DNA of 64,000 bases from Archivesica marissinica. Lineage: Eukaryota; Mollusca; Bivalvia; Venerida; Vesicomyidae. Below are positions 9,958-22,000 of this stretch, piece by piece. Numbering within the stretch: position 1 is the first letter of the stretch; each line of letters begins with the position of its first letter. The stretch lies in NCBI GenBank assembly GCA_014843695.1, contig CM026403.1, forward strand, positions 45,533,645 through 45,597,644, read 5' to 3'. Below the pieces are notes generated by a model, which saw only the letters and a list, made by a program, of their open reading frames with translations, was not told the origin of the DNA and made no database searches. A program made the translations under genes and the position numbers.

Positions 9958-11844
9958 TTCTCGTGAGCAGCTCCTGTGGTCCTAGTGAGTGGCTCCTGTG
10001 GTCCTCGAGAGTGGCTCCTGTGGTCCTCGTGAGTGGCTCCTGTGGTCCTAGTGAGTGGCTCCTGTGGTCCTAGTGAGTGGCTCCTGTGGTCCTCGAGAGT
10101 GGCTCCTGTGGTCCTCGTGAGTGGCTCCTGTGGTCCTAGTGATGTCTGGGTCCTCGAGAGTGGCTCCTGTGGTCCTCGTGAGTGGCTCCTGTGGTCCTCG
10201 AGAGTGGCTCCTGTGGTCCTAGTGAGTGGCTCCTGTGGTCCTAGTGAGTGGCTCCTGTGGTCCTCGAGAGTGGCTCCTGTGGTCCTAGTGAGTGGCTCCT
10301 GTGGTCCTAGTGAGTGGCTCCTGTGGTCCTAGTGAGTGGCTCCTGTAGTCCTCGAGAGTGGCTCCTGTGGTCCTCGAGAGTGGCTCCTGTGGTCCTAGTG
10401 AGTGGCTCCTGTGGTCCTAGTGAGCAGCTCCTGTGGTCCTAGTGAGTGGCTCCTGTGGTCCTCGAGAGTGGCTCCTGTGGTCCTCGTGAGTGGCTCCTGT
10501 GGTCCTCGAGAGTGGCTCCTGTGGTCCTCGTGAGCGGTTCCTGTGGTTCTCGTGAGTGGCTCCTGTGGTCCTCATGAGTGGCTCCTGTGGTCCTCATGAG
10601 TGGCTCCTGTGGTCCTCGTGAGCAGCTCCTGTGGTTCTCGTGAGCGGCTCCTGTGGTCCTAGTGAGTGGCTCCTGTGGTCCTCATGAGTGGCTCCTGTGG
10701 TCCTCATGAGTGGCTCCTGTGGTCCTCGTGAGCAGCTCCTGTGGTTCTCATGAGTGGCTCCTGTGGTCCTAGTGAGTGGGTCCTCGTGAGCAGCTCCTGT
10801 GGTTCTCGTGAGCGGCTCCTGTGGTCCTCATGAGTGGCTCCTGTGGTCCTAGTGAGTGGCTCCTGTGGTCCTAGTGAGCGGCTCCTGTGGTCCTAGTGAG
10901 CAGCTCCTGTGGTCCTAGTGAGTGGCTCCTGTGGTCCTCGTGAGTGGCTCCTGTGGTTCTCGTGAGTGGCTCCTGTGGTCCTTGTGAGTGGCTCCTGTGG
11001 TTCTCATGAGTGGCTCCTGTGGTCCTTGTGAGTGGCTCCTGTGGTCCTAGTGAGTGGCTCCTGTGGTCCTTGTGAGTGGCTCCTGTGGTCCTAGTGAGTG
11101 GCTCCTGTGGTTCTCATGAGTGGCTCCTGTGGTCCTTGTGAGTGGCTCCTGTGGTCCTAGTGAGTGGCTCCTGTGGTCCTTGTGAGTGGCTCCTGTGGTT
11201 CTCGTGAGCGGCTCCTGTGGTCCTAGTGAGTGGCTCCTGTGGTCCTAGTGAGTGGCTCCTGTGGTTCTCATGAGTGGCTCCTGTGGTCCTTGTGAGTGGC
11301 TCCTGTGGTCCTAGTGAGTGGCTCCTGTGGTCCTTGTGAGTGGCTCCTGTGGTCCTTAGTGGTCCTGTGGTTCTCGTGAGGGCTCCTGTGGTCCTAGTGA
11401 GTGGCTCCTGTGTCCTAGTGAGCTCCTGTGGTTCTCGTGAGTGGCTCCTGTGTTCCTCGTGAGTGGCTCCTGTGGTCCTAGTGAGTGGCTCCTGTGGTCC
11501 TTGTGAGTGGCTCCTGTGGTCCTAGTGAGTGGCTCCTGTGGTCCTAGTGAGTGGCTCCTGTGGTCCTAGTGAGTGGCTCCTGTGGTCCTAGTGAGTGGCT
11601 CCTGTGGTCCTAGTGAGTGGCTCCTGTGGTCCTAGTGAGTGGCTCCTGTGGTCCTAGTGAGTGGCTCCTGTGGTCCTTGTGAGTGGCTCCTGTGGTCCTA
11701 GTGAGTGGCTCCTGTGGTCCTAGTGAGTGGTCCTAGTGAGCAGCTCCTGTGGTCCTAGTGAGTGGCTCCTGTGGTCCTCGTGAGCAGCTCCTGTTGTTCT
11801 CGTGAGCAGCTCCTGTTGTCCTCGTGAGCAGCTCCTGTCGTCCT
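9958..11844. repeat. 22-bp GC-rich minisatellite array
   Basis: About 85 copies of a 22-bp unit (gtgagtggctcctgtggtcc plus ta). The commonest variation is in the junction (tcctagt, tcctcgt, tcctcgaga, tccttgt, ttctcat) and gtgg/cagc. The units carry stops in most frames or give low-complexity products only; no gene. Confidence 0.97.
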
Positions 11845-11910
11845 GGCTGTTTGAGACTGTGATTATTATGAGCACGGCAATCTGTACATTAATTAGTTAA
11901 TCTAATTTTG

Positions 11911-12030
11911 TAGGTTTGTTTATAGTGTCCCATCGCCGTGGCGACTGAATGTTCCTAGGATATTTAGTTGTAGGTTCCTTTATAGTGTCCCATCGCCGTG
12001 GCGACTGAATGTTTCTAGGATATTTAGTTG
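11911..12030. repeat. 60-bp tandem duplication
   Basis: Two copies, offset by exactly 60 bp, share tatagtgtcccatcgccgtg and gcgactgaatgtt, with four differences. Confidence 0.92.
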
Positions 12031-12700
12031 TCTACGTCTATTCCTGGTCTAGTTGATATCCTCATCTTTCTATCCAGAGTCCTGTGAAATTGCTTCTTTT
12101 GAAAAGCTTACCCTTTTAGGGCCAAATCCTCCAACATTTGTTAGCTCTCGGCAGCGAGAATGGTTCCGGTTGTTTCTCTGGCGTCTCCGTCGCTACCACA
12201 TCCCGCGTCTCCATAAAGGATCGGTATAATAATCCGCCAGCCATACGCCATCATTACAGCACCGAGCATTGCTATCGCCACATAGGGAAGTTAGTTGAGA
12301 TTACTCATATTGAGTCGATACGGCTTCTTCAGTTCCAGTAGCAAAGTTGACATCAGCGAAGTCCTTGACCCAGTTTGAGCCCTGCCTAGGTCTCGATGAG
12401 CATGGTGTGTATGTTAGACCTGGTACATTAGGTAGTGATAATAGATCAGATTGTATATAAATATATGCAAACAATTGTTACAATTCACTAATGCTCCGTT
12501 GCTTTTATTTTTCATATTGTCTTTATCCATGACCAATATTTACACGTGTCTGTACAATGTCATCCTATAGAATGCAGGCAGTTCCGGGATTTGCGCTGTA
12601 GTTCTCAATGAGTCCGGTGTCCCGTAGTTAATCTGCAAGTACGGCTGTTGTGTATTTATTTGTATCTTTCATGTATCAACATGAATGGAACACATTCCAG
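12031..12700 (+). other. Unique island with a possible short terminal exon (unassigned)
   Basis: A pyrimidine-rich acceptor-like site (catctttctatccag, ending 12076) precedes an open frame of about 50 codons to TAA. It includes EIASFEKLTLLGPNPP and REWFRLFLWRLRRYHIPRL. The segment is richer in CpG than its surroundings. I recognise no family, a frame of this length can occur by chance, and the opposite strand is also open for about 45 codons. The remainder (12240-12700) shows nothing clear. Confidence 0.2.
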
Positions 12701-12971
12701 TCCGCCTCCGTGGTCGAGTGGTTACGGTCGCTGACTTGTATGCCACTGTAACCTATCATCACTGATGGTCACGGGTTCGAGCCCCGCTCAGGCCGTGTCT
12801 CATTTATATGAAAAAGTTGGCAGTTTCTTACGGAGGTTGGTGCACCCAAGTACTGGTTAACCGCTGGAGCCTGCCCAGGAAAGGTGTTGTTAGATAAACT
12901 GCCCGCCGGCGATATAGCCCGAAATGGTGCTGATGCAGGCGTAAAACCCGAAATATAATAATAATAATAAT
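12701..12971 (+). mobile_element. SINE family A, full length
   Basis: Nearly identical to the SINE at 2434 (tccgcctccgtggtcgagtg through gccggcgatatagcccgaaa), ending in an (ATA) repeat. The possible target duplication is short (attcca). Confidence 0.9.
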
Positions 12972-12991
12972 ACAAATTCCAATGTGCACTA

Positions 12992-13110
12992 GTTGTACAT
13001 CATGATACGACGGTTGCTACCAAGTTACCAGTATGAGTGACTTCCCCTGAAGAGATATTTAAGTAAATGTTCTCGAGTTGTACATCATGATACGACGGTT
13101 GCTACCAAGG
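12992..13110. repeat. 86-bp spaced direct duplication
   Basis: The segment gttgtacatcatgatacgac followed by ggttgctaccaag occurs at about 12992 and 13078. Confidence 0.85.
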
Positions 13111-13329
13111 TATCAAGTTTTTGAACATAACAGGGGATGTAACACATAAACATGAATTTGTTCAGTGCCAGTTATAACATTAAATGATTGACTGGCAGTA
13201 AAATCCAGCTCACTTAAACTTGAGAATGGAACGTTTATCACAGTGTCCCGGAAATGTCCTGTTTAGTATTTGGTATTGAATGCAGTAAAGTACTTTTGTG
13301 GATTTTCTAGTCATTTCTGAAATATAAAT

Positions 13330-14057
13330 TATCACTGATATATCATGTACAGTATACATGTAGTGTATATCACTGATATATCATGTACAGTATACATGTA
13401 GTGTATATCACTGATATATCATGTACAGTATACATGTAGTGTATATCACTGGTATATCATGTACAGTATACATGTAGTTATATCACTGGTATATCATGTA
13501 CAGTATACATGTAGTGTATATCACTGGTATATCATGTACAGTATACATGTAGTGTATATCACTGGTATATCATGTACAGTATACATGTAGTGTATATCAC
13601 TGGTATATCATGTACAGTATACATGTAGTGTATATCACTGGTATATCATGTACAGTATACATGTAGTATATATCACTGGTATATCATGTACAGTATACAT
13701 GTAGTATATATCACTGGTATATCATGTACAGTATACATGTAGTATATATCACTGGTATATCATGTACAGTATACATGTAGTATATATCATTGGTATATCA
13801 TGTACAGTATACATGTAGTATATATCACTGGTATATCATGTACAATATGTACAGTATACATGTAGTGTATATCACTGGTATATCATGTACAGTATACATG
13901 TAGTGTATATCATTGGTATATCATGTACAATATGTACAGTATACATGTAGTGTATATCACTGGTATATCATGTACAGTATACATGTAGTATATATCACTG
14001 GTATATCATGTACAATATGTACAGTATACATGTAGTGTATATCATTGGTATATCATG
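13330..14057. repeat. 38-bp palindrome-rich minisatellite array
   Basis: About 19 copies of a unit containing atcactggtatatcatgtac and agtatacatgtagtgtat. Each unit holds the near-palindrome catgtacagtatacatg, so it can form small hairpins. Insertions of acaatatgt recur in three units. Confidence 0.96.
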
Positions 14058-14895
14058 TGTATATCTATATATAGTAATACTGTGTATTACAACTGATGAT
14101 TCAAGTTTGAATGTTATTGTATTTTTGAAAATTTGTGTCCCACCAATAGTGATTAACGGATTACCAATCGGGCACGTGAACTGATTATTTAGATAGACTA
14201 TTGGTCGATTCCGAGTGTTATTGGTCCTAGCACAGCACCGTGGTGCCAATAGCCACGATGATTTCTGTATGTCATACCACAGAAATTGCGAAATCGGCAG
14301 TTCTATTGGCGGGGATGATGCAATGTGTCAGATTGTCGTTACAATAGATTAACATATCTATGGTACAGTTGTGGTCATTTCTCTATGACGCAAATTAACA
14401 ACGGCGGAACAGTGTGTGCATAGTAATTTATGTACTATTCTAGCGGGTTTCCCAACAATCGTGAGAAACCAATGCCTTTGTCGTCCAATGCATGACAATT
14501 AGCCGATTACGATTGGCAATTTGGTTAAACACTATACACCACGCCAATCATGTATACATTGGGTATATATAACCAAAATATATATTCTCGCATTCTCGAA
14601 ATCAGATTTTTACCCTTGTGTATCAGATAAACATTTACCAGTACTTTGACTAGTGTGACCTTGTTTTATTTCTATAATAGGCTACAAATTATGACTTAAA
14701 CATGAGAAATGTATGTTTTCTTCAGTTCTTTTTGTGAGGCTTGAGTTATGAATCGAACACCATATACATAATACCAATACTCGGCAACCCCAGACTTCAT
14801 TGTAATGTAAAGTATAGGTAGTTACAAGATGTTTGGGCAAAGGCAACAGTTTGTGATATACACACATCTGATCATTAGATGCTGCAATTTGAATA
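14058..14895. other. Intergenic sequence, no feature recognised
   Basis: AT-rich sequence with a few short open frames on both strands. I see no splice-bounded coding exon and no clear repeat. Confidence 0.55.
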
Positions 14896-15135
14896 TTAAC
14901 CCTTTGAACACTACATATCTCTAAATAGGTTTACACAAGATGTAGATCCAGATGAGCCGGCTCATGACGAGCTGGCTCATCAGGATCTGCACTTTTCGCC
15001 AGTATATTACTATTTTTAGACAAAATTATCCATTTTGATAAATGAACTGGTCCAAATGTAATTTTCTTATTAATTTATTTGTCTAAAAATATCATGCACC
15101 AGTCCATGTCAGTTACTTGGTGTTGAATGGGTTAA
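14896..15135 (-). mobile_element. TTAA MITE family 1, copy 3
   Basis: Runs from TTAACCCTTTGAACAC to TGTTGAATGGGTTAA, with the usual internal hairpin (agatccagatgagccggctc). It faces copy 4 (15428-15671) in inverted orientation across a 292-bp spacer. Confidence 0.85.
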
Positions 15136-15427
15136 ATATATGTAGAAAAGTGGATGCAATTTTTAAATATATGACAGACTTGTATATACATGCATAGTTT
15201 CAGAATATTCTGACTTGAAGTTTATATTACTTGATTATGCAAAGACCAGCTTTATATAAAACACTTTATTCTTCCTGCATATCAAACTCCCGTTATCATA
15301 CCTTTCTTTTAGTCAAATAAAAAAATTGAATTTTCACAATTGTTGGTCTATGTGGGTCCGAAATGTGGGGGAATTTTGATGGCATATTTATTACTACCAT
15401 TTACAGATTTTCTTGTTTTGAGATATA

Positions 15428-15671
15428 TTAACCCATTCAACACCAAGTAACTGACATGGACTGTTCCATGATATTTTTAGACCAATAAATTAATAACAAA
15501 ATTACATTTGGATCAGTTCATTTATCAAAATGGGTAAAAAAAATTCTAAAAATAGTTATATTACTTGAAAAAAGTGCAGATCCTGATGAGACGGCTCGTC
15601 ACGAGCCGGCTCATCTGGATCTACACTTTTTTGTAAGCCAATTTAGAGGTCTGTGGTGTTGAAAGGGTTAA
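15428..15671 (+). mobile_element. TTAA MITE family 1, copy 4
   Basis: Runs from TTAACCCATTCAACACC to GGTGTTGAAAGGGTTAA. Its hairpin arms agatcctgatgagacggctc and gagccggctcatctggatct match copy 1 closely. Confidence 0.87.
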
Positions 15672-15888
15672 CAGCACAAAGGGAATGTGACAACACATGC
15701 AGTACAAACTATGAACCGCAGTGTTTGTTTGTTTTCCTGTTGGATATCTAAGCAAACAATGCGACAGAATTTAATTTAATCTGGTTTCTTTGTGACAGAT
15801 AATTATTACTTGTACCATTTGTGCAGTACTTTATATAGTAAGTTTGAGAGTTTAAGTTGCACATCTCTTATCCCATCCAGTGATAAGT

Positions 15889-16400
15889 TACCGTAATCGT
15901 GTATATATAACACGTAGGTTTTTTCATCCAAAATCGTGTCCAAAAGTGTGCTTCGTCTCCTACTTCAATTTAGAAATCAATCACATTATTTCTAGGACTC
16001 AAAATGAACAATTTGTGTATTGCAACACAGGGATATTTATTAATCTTCATAGTGTTTCTCTAAATCCCGTAATGTTCCGTACTTTTTTCGGATTTCGTCG
16101 AGGTTAGACACCATTGTGAGCTTGGAATTTTTAAATCCAAGTCAAAAAATATTTTTTAATTTACGATAAAAAATGCAAAATGATGCATGATTTCAAAATA
16201 AAGCTCATCAAAAACACTTTTTTATTGAAAAGCAAATAATATCTGTTTCACAATAAACATCTTTAACAAGTTTTGCAAACAACAAATTACCAACTGTGCC
16301 GCTAATTATGAAAAACTGTCAAGAAGTTAGGGGAAGATAGATCAGGATAGATAGATAGAAGTGTTCATCTTTATTTACTCGACCTGCTGACACATGTCCA
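15889..16400 (+). mobile_element. Dispersed element related to 57622-58436 (TACCGTAATCGT end)
   Basis: It starts taccgtaatcgtgtatata and shares a collinear series of blocks with 57622 onward (ttttcatccaaaatc, atttacgataaaa, gctaattatga, gacacatgtc). The right terminal repeat found in the other copy is missing here, so this copy is probably truncated near 16400. Confidence 0.65.
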
Positions 16401-17460
16401 TCACTCTTACTTTAGTAGTCTTATACCCAAAAGTCTTACTTTTTCACAAGTCTTGATAATTTTTTGCTCTAAAATCAGGTGCATTTTAATATGAAAATAG
16501 GCAATTTACCCTTGAATTTCTTTGTTTTTTTAACTGTCTTATACTCTCTCTACTGACCTATATACAACAATTACGTTAACTGTCCATTAACTGGATACAT
16601 CAGTACCATATATTCCCAGCCATAAGTGGACCTTTTTCTCACCCAGAAATGTGATGAAAGTAATATCATTATTTATTATTATTTATTTATTATTTTTGTT
16701 TAATTTTTTAATCATGTGAACTATGAAAATGTATTCAGGAAAGACACACTGTTCAATAAATAATTTATTGGATACATGATACAGGTCCAGGCTTTGTGTT
16801 ATTTTAATGATTTAAAAATCATTGTTTTAATGATGTCATATGTCCACAAAGTTCTCTTGACTTATGGAAGGATCCAGCTTAAAATCAGCATGTTCAAGCC
16901 AGAGTTTGACACTCGACTAATTCGAGATGGACTTATGGCTGGGAATCATGATGCATACACAGCAAGTTTATATGACACACTGTGTTAATAATGTGCTTGA
17001 ACATTATTGGATAAAATAAACAGCTGGGGCTTACACACATTAAATCAGGAACCATGTCAGACTTTATGCAAATAAGCTGGGATAATACACACCCAGATCA
17101 GTGGTGTAGTCTATATTTGCGTATATATTTCGTTGTATTATTCGGATTAAAAATAACCTAAATTTGAAGGTACACTTCTATTTGTGGTTAATTTTAATAT
17201 GTTATAATTGCAATTTAACCAAGTACGGGTAACTAGTTCCTATTCCCATTGTCATATCGCAAATATGCATTGTACAGAATAAATAAGAGTAGGGCTTAAA
17301 GGATAACCTCAAATTTAATATCGAGCTAACTGATTGGATGAACCGTAAGCAAAGTTCTCATATTCAACCAATCACATTTCTTAATAGTCCAATTATGAAA
17401 CATTTTATAGCCTCTAAGCCATTTGTTGTACAGTATTTTATTATCTAAGAACTTTTACTT
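16401..17460. other. Intergenic AT-rich sequence, no feature recognised
   Basis: The stretch contains short ATT-rich runs (about 16665-16695) and small open frames (for example 16776-16988), with no recognisable family and no supporting splice context. Confidence 0.55.
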
Positions 17461-17558
17461 CGAGAGTATTGACTGGTTTGCAAATTGTTGTAAGAAATTG
17501 TTTTGCAAATTCAGCTAATACAAATGTGTATAAACTAAACTGCAAACCAGTCGATACT
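17461..17558 (+). mobile_element. Solo SINE/LINE-type tail inside an inverted repeat
   Basis: Arms agtattgactggtttgca (17465-17482) and tgcaaaccagtcgatact (17541-17558) are inverted repeats with one mismatch. Between them lies a diverged copy of the tail shared by SINE families B and C (gttgtaagaaattgttttgc ... tgtgtataaac). Confidence 0.6.
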
Positions 17559-18086
17559 GTCACATTATGTAGTCGGTCATTATTGTTAAAAAGGTCAGAT
17601 TTATTGTTCCGGATTTCTTTCAGTCTTGCCTGCCCTATGTTACGTTTTCATGAGCATTCGTTTGAACAAAACGTTGCTGAAGTGTAGTAGAATACAGAAT
17701 GTAAAACAGATTTTGTACTGGTAAAGTCTTTTTCTAACATTGTTTATGAAAAATAACAATATCACAAAATGATAACAATATTATAGCTGTACACATTGTT
17801 GTCATCAGACACAGAACATGTCGTTACGACTATAGTTCTGGCAATTTACTCTGGATATTTTTCTCGTACACATTACCTGTCAAAGGAAGTACTCGATTTC
17901 AAACAGTTCTAAATAAAAGTTTGATGATTCTCACAAATTGTTGCCAGAAACTGTACAAAGTTTTTTTTCCATTTTCATTGAAACATCCGCTGCAATTTTG
18001 AAAACGAAGAAATGGAACAATAACCTGGCCTATCAGAATGCAAGCGGGAAATAAATAATACCACAATTACTTGGAGAGTTGGGGCC
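17559..18086. other. Intergenic AT-rich sequence, no feature recognised
   Basis: I see no coding exon or clear repeat here. Confidence 0.55.
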
Positions 18087-18350
18087 TCCGTGACAGAGTG
18101 GTTAACCTCGTGGACCTCAAATCACTTGGCCCCTCTCTGCTGTAGGTTGGAATCCCAATGGGGGGGTGTTGTATTCTTTCAAGTGCGGAAGTTATCCAGC
18201 TGTAGGTGGGTGGTTCTACCCGGGTGCCTGTCCGTGTCTGTACTACTGCCCGGAGATGCATTCGCGGTCTTCCTCCACCAGATATAGATATAGAGTCACC
18301 ATATGACCTAAGCTGTTTGTGCGACTTTGCACACAAACTTGTCCAGTTGC
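18087..18350 (+). mobile_element. tRNA-derived SINE, family E, plus strand
   Basis: Head gtgacagagtggttaacctc with a degenerate B box (aggttggaatccca), then a body with gtggttctacccgggtgcc and gtcaccatatgacctaagc. The same body, reversed, occurs at 37815-38035 and 48820-49024. Confidence 0.8.
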
Positions 18351-18790
18351 TGCTTATATTTTGTTTTTTAGGCTTGTGATGAAAAACTCTGACGGGTAGC
18401 TAAAGTTTTTCTAACTCTCGCCTGCTAAACAAATACAGCCAGCAACTAAACGAATAATATGTACACGATTGTTTCGAGTGAAGTTGTTTGAGGCAAGGCC
18501 TGCTAGTGTCACAAATAGTCGGCAACACTTCTAACATTTCCAGTTTTCGGTTTGCTTAGTTTTGATGGATAGTGACTATGTTATTATATGTTATTATATA
18601 TATATATATATAGTATGATCCCCCTCTCCAATGTAGTATATTCTAGCACTATTTATTCTGAAATTATAAAATTGTTGTTTATATGTGTCATTATTGTTGT
18701 TAGCTCCCCTGACCAGGAAGCTCGGACAAGATTTTGTGAGAGGGGAATATCTGGCAATGGAATAGCATAAATTCTTCCAAATTTGGTGTT
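18351..18790. other. Intergenic sequence with a short TA microsatellite
   Basis: A (TA)n run lies at about 18595-18612. A short frame reading PLTRKLGQDFVRGEYLAME follows a possible acceptor near 18702, but it is only about 20 codons and unassigned. Confidence 0.5.
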
Positions 18791-18930
18791 TAACATCGTT
18801 TCATTGATTGAGGGAGAAAAGTTAATGTGGATTTAAGTGTCTTGCCTAGGACACGACCTCTGTTGTTCGAACTCACAATCTCTCGAGGCAGCTGCTGTAT
18901 ACCTTACACCGTGGGATACATGAACCAATG
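18790..18930 (-). mobile_element. Probable SINE fragment, minus strand
   Basis: On the minus strand, cagcagctgcctcgagagat then gtgagttcgaac (B box like) precede gtgtcctaggcaagacac, the CCTNGGCAAG-type motif seen in family B. Confidence 0.6.
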
Positions 18931-19033
18931 AACTCTGCCAAATGACATGTATGTATACATGCAAACATTGAGCAATCTGTTTAGATGGAGTGACAGCGGA
19001 GTACGGTGAGTGATTGAGAACCTCTATACTCTA

Positions 19034-22000
19034 TTGTGTGAATAAAACAGAAATATGATCATTGTCCAGTCCTTGTTTGTGTGAATAAAACAGAAATATG
19101 ATCATTGTCCTGTCCATGTTTGTGTGAATAAAACAGAAATATGATCATTGTCCAGTCCTTGTTTGTGTGAATAAAACAGAAATATGATCATTGTCCAGTC
19201 CATGTTTGTGTGAATAAAACAGAAATATGATCATTGTCCAGTCCTTGTTTGTGTGAATAAAACAGAAATATGATCATTGTCCAGTCCATGTTTGTGTGAA
19301 TAAAACAGAAATATGATCATTGTCCAGTCCTTGTTTGTGTGAATAAAACAGAAATATGATCATTGTCCTGTCCTTGTTTGTGTGAATAAAACAGAAATAA
19401 GATAATTGTCCTGTCCTTGTTTGTGTGAATCAAACAGAAATATGATCATTGTCCAGTCCTTGTTTGTGTGAATAAAACAGAAATATGACCATTGTCCAGT
19501 CCTTGTTTGTGTGAATAAAACAGAAATATGATCATTGTCCAGTCCTTGTTTGTGTGAATAAAACAGAAATATGATCATTGTCCAGTCCTTGTTTGTGTGA
19601 ATAAAACAGAATATGATCATTGTCCTGTCCTTGTTTGAATAAAACAGAAATATGATCATTGTCCAGTCCTTGTTTGTGTGAATAAAACAGAAATATGATC
19701 ATTGTCCAGTCCTTGTTTGTGTGATAATAAAACAGAAATATGATCATTGTCCAGTCCTTGTTTGTGTGAATAAAACAGAAATATGATCATTGTCTTTGTT
19801 TGTGTGAATAAAACAGAAATATGATCATAGTCCAGTCCATGTTTGTGTGAATAAAACAGAAATATGATCATTGTCCAGTCCATGTTTGTGTGAATAAAAC
19901 AGAAATATGATCATTGTCCAGTCCTTGTTTGTGTGAATAAAACAGAAATATGATCATTGTCCAGTCCTTGTTTGTGTGAATAAAACAGAAATATGATCAT
20001 TGTCCAGTCCTTGTTTGTGTGAATAAAACAGAAATATGATCATGTCCTGTCCTTGTTTGTGTGAATAAAACAGAATATGATCATTGTCCAGTCAGTCCTT
20101 GTTTGTGTGAATAAAACAGAAATATGATCATTGTCCTGTCCTTGTTTGTGTGAATAAAACAGAAATATGATCATTGTCCAGTCCTTGTTTGTGTGAATAA
20201 AACAGAAATATGATCATTGTCCAGTCCTTGTTTGTGTGAATAAAACAGAAATATGATCATTGTCCAGTCCTTGTTTGTGTGAATAAAACAGAAATATGAT
20301 CATTGTCCAGTCCTTGTTTGTGTGAATAAAACAGAAATATGATCATTGTCCTGTCCTTGTTTGAATAAAACAGAAATATGATCATTGTCCAGTCCTTGTT
20401 TGTGTGAATAAAACAGAAATATGATCATTGTGCAGTCCTTGTTTGTGTGAATAAAACAGAAATATGATCATTGTCCAGTCCTTGTTTGTGTGAATAAAAC
20501 AGAAATATGATCATTGTCCAATCCTTGTTTGTGTGAATAAAACAGAAATATGATCATTGTCCAGTCCTTGTTTGTGTGAATAAAACAGAAATATGATCAT
20601 TGTCCGTCCTTGTTTGTGTGAATAAAACAGAAATATGATCATTGTCCAGTCCTGTCTTGTTTGTGTGAATAAAACAGAAATATGATCATTGTCCAGTCCT
20701 TGTTTGTGTGAATAAAACAGAAATATGATCATTGTCCAGTCCTTGTTTGTGTGAATAAAACAGAAATATGATCATTGTCCAGTCCTTGTTTTTGTGAATA
20801 AAACAGAAATATGATCATTGTCCAGTCCTTGTTTGTGTGAATAAAACAGAAATATGATCATTGTCCTGTCCTTGTTTGTGTGAATAAAACAGAAATATGA
20901 TCATTGTCCAGTCCATGTTTGTGTGAATAAAACAGAAATATGATCATTGTCCAGTCCTTGTTTGTGTGAATAAAACAGAAATATGATCATTGTCCAGTCC
21001 ATGTTTGTGTGAATAAAACAGAAATATGATCATTGTCCAGTCCTTGTTTGCGTGAATAAAACAGAAATATGATCATTGTCCTGTCCTTGTTTGTGTGAAT
21101 AAAACAGAAATAAGATCATTGTCCAGTCCTTGTTTGTGTGAATCAAACAGAAATATGATCATTGTCCAGTCCTTGTTTGTGTGAATAAAACAGAAATATG
21201 ATCATTGTCCAGTCCTTGTTTGTGTGAATAAAACAGAAATATGATCATTGTCCAGTCCTTGTTTGTGTGAATAAAACAGAAATATGATCATTGTCCAGTC
21301 CATGTTTGTGTGAATAAAACAGAAATATGATCATTGTCCAGTCCTTGTTTGTGTGAATAAAACAGAAATATGATCATTGTCCAGTCCTTGTTTGTGTGAA
21401 TAAAACAGAAATATGATCATTGTCCAGTCCTGTCCTTGTTTGTGTGAATAAAACAGAAATATGATCATTGTCCAGTCCTTGTTTGTGTGAATAAAAAAGA
21501 AATATGATCATTGTCAGTCCTTGTTTGTGTGAATAAAACAGAAATATGATCATTGTCCAGTCCTGTCCTGTTGTGTGAATAAAACAGAAATATGATCATT
21601 GTCCTGTCCTTGTTTGTGTGAATAAAACAGAAATATGATCATTGTCCAGTCCTTGTTTGTGTGAATAAAACAGAAATATGATCATTGTCCAGTCCTTGTT
21701 TGTGTGAATAAAACAGAAATATGATCATTGTCCAGTCCTTGTTTGTGTGAATAAAACAGAAATATGATCATTGTCCAGTCCTTGTTTGTGTGAATAAAAC
21801 AGAAATATGATCATTGTCCTGTCCTTGTTTGAATAAAACAGATATATGATCATTGTCCTGTCCTTGTTTGTGTCAATAAAACAGAAATATGATCATTGTC
21901 CTGTCCTTGTTTGTGTGAATAAAACAGAAATATGATCATTGTCCAGTCCTTGTTTGTGTGAATAAAACAGAAATATGATCATTGTCCTGTCCTTGTTTGA

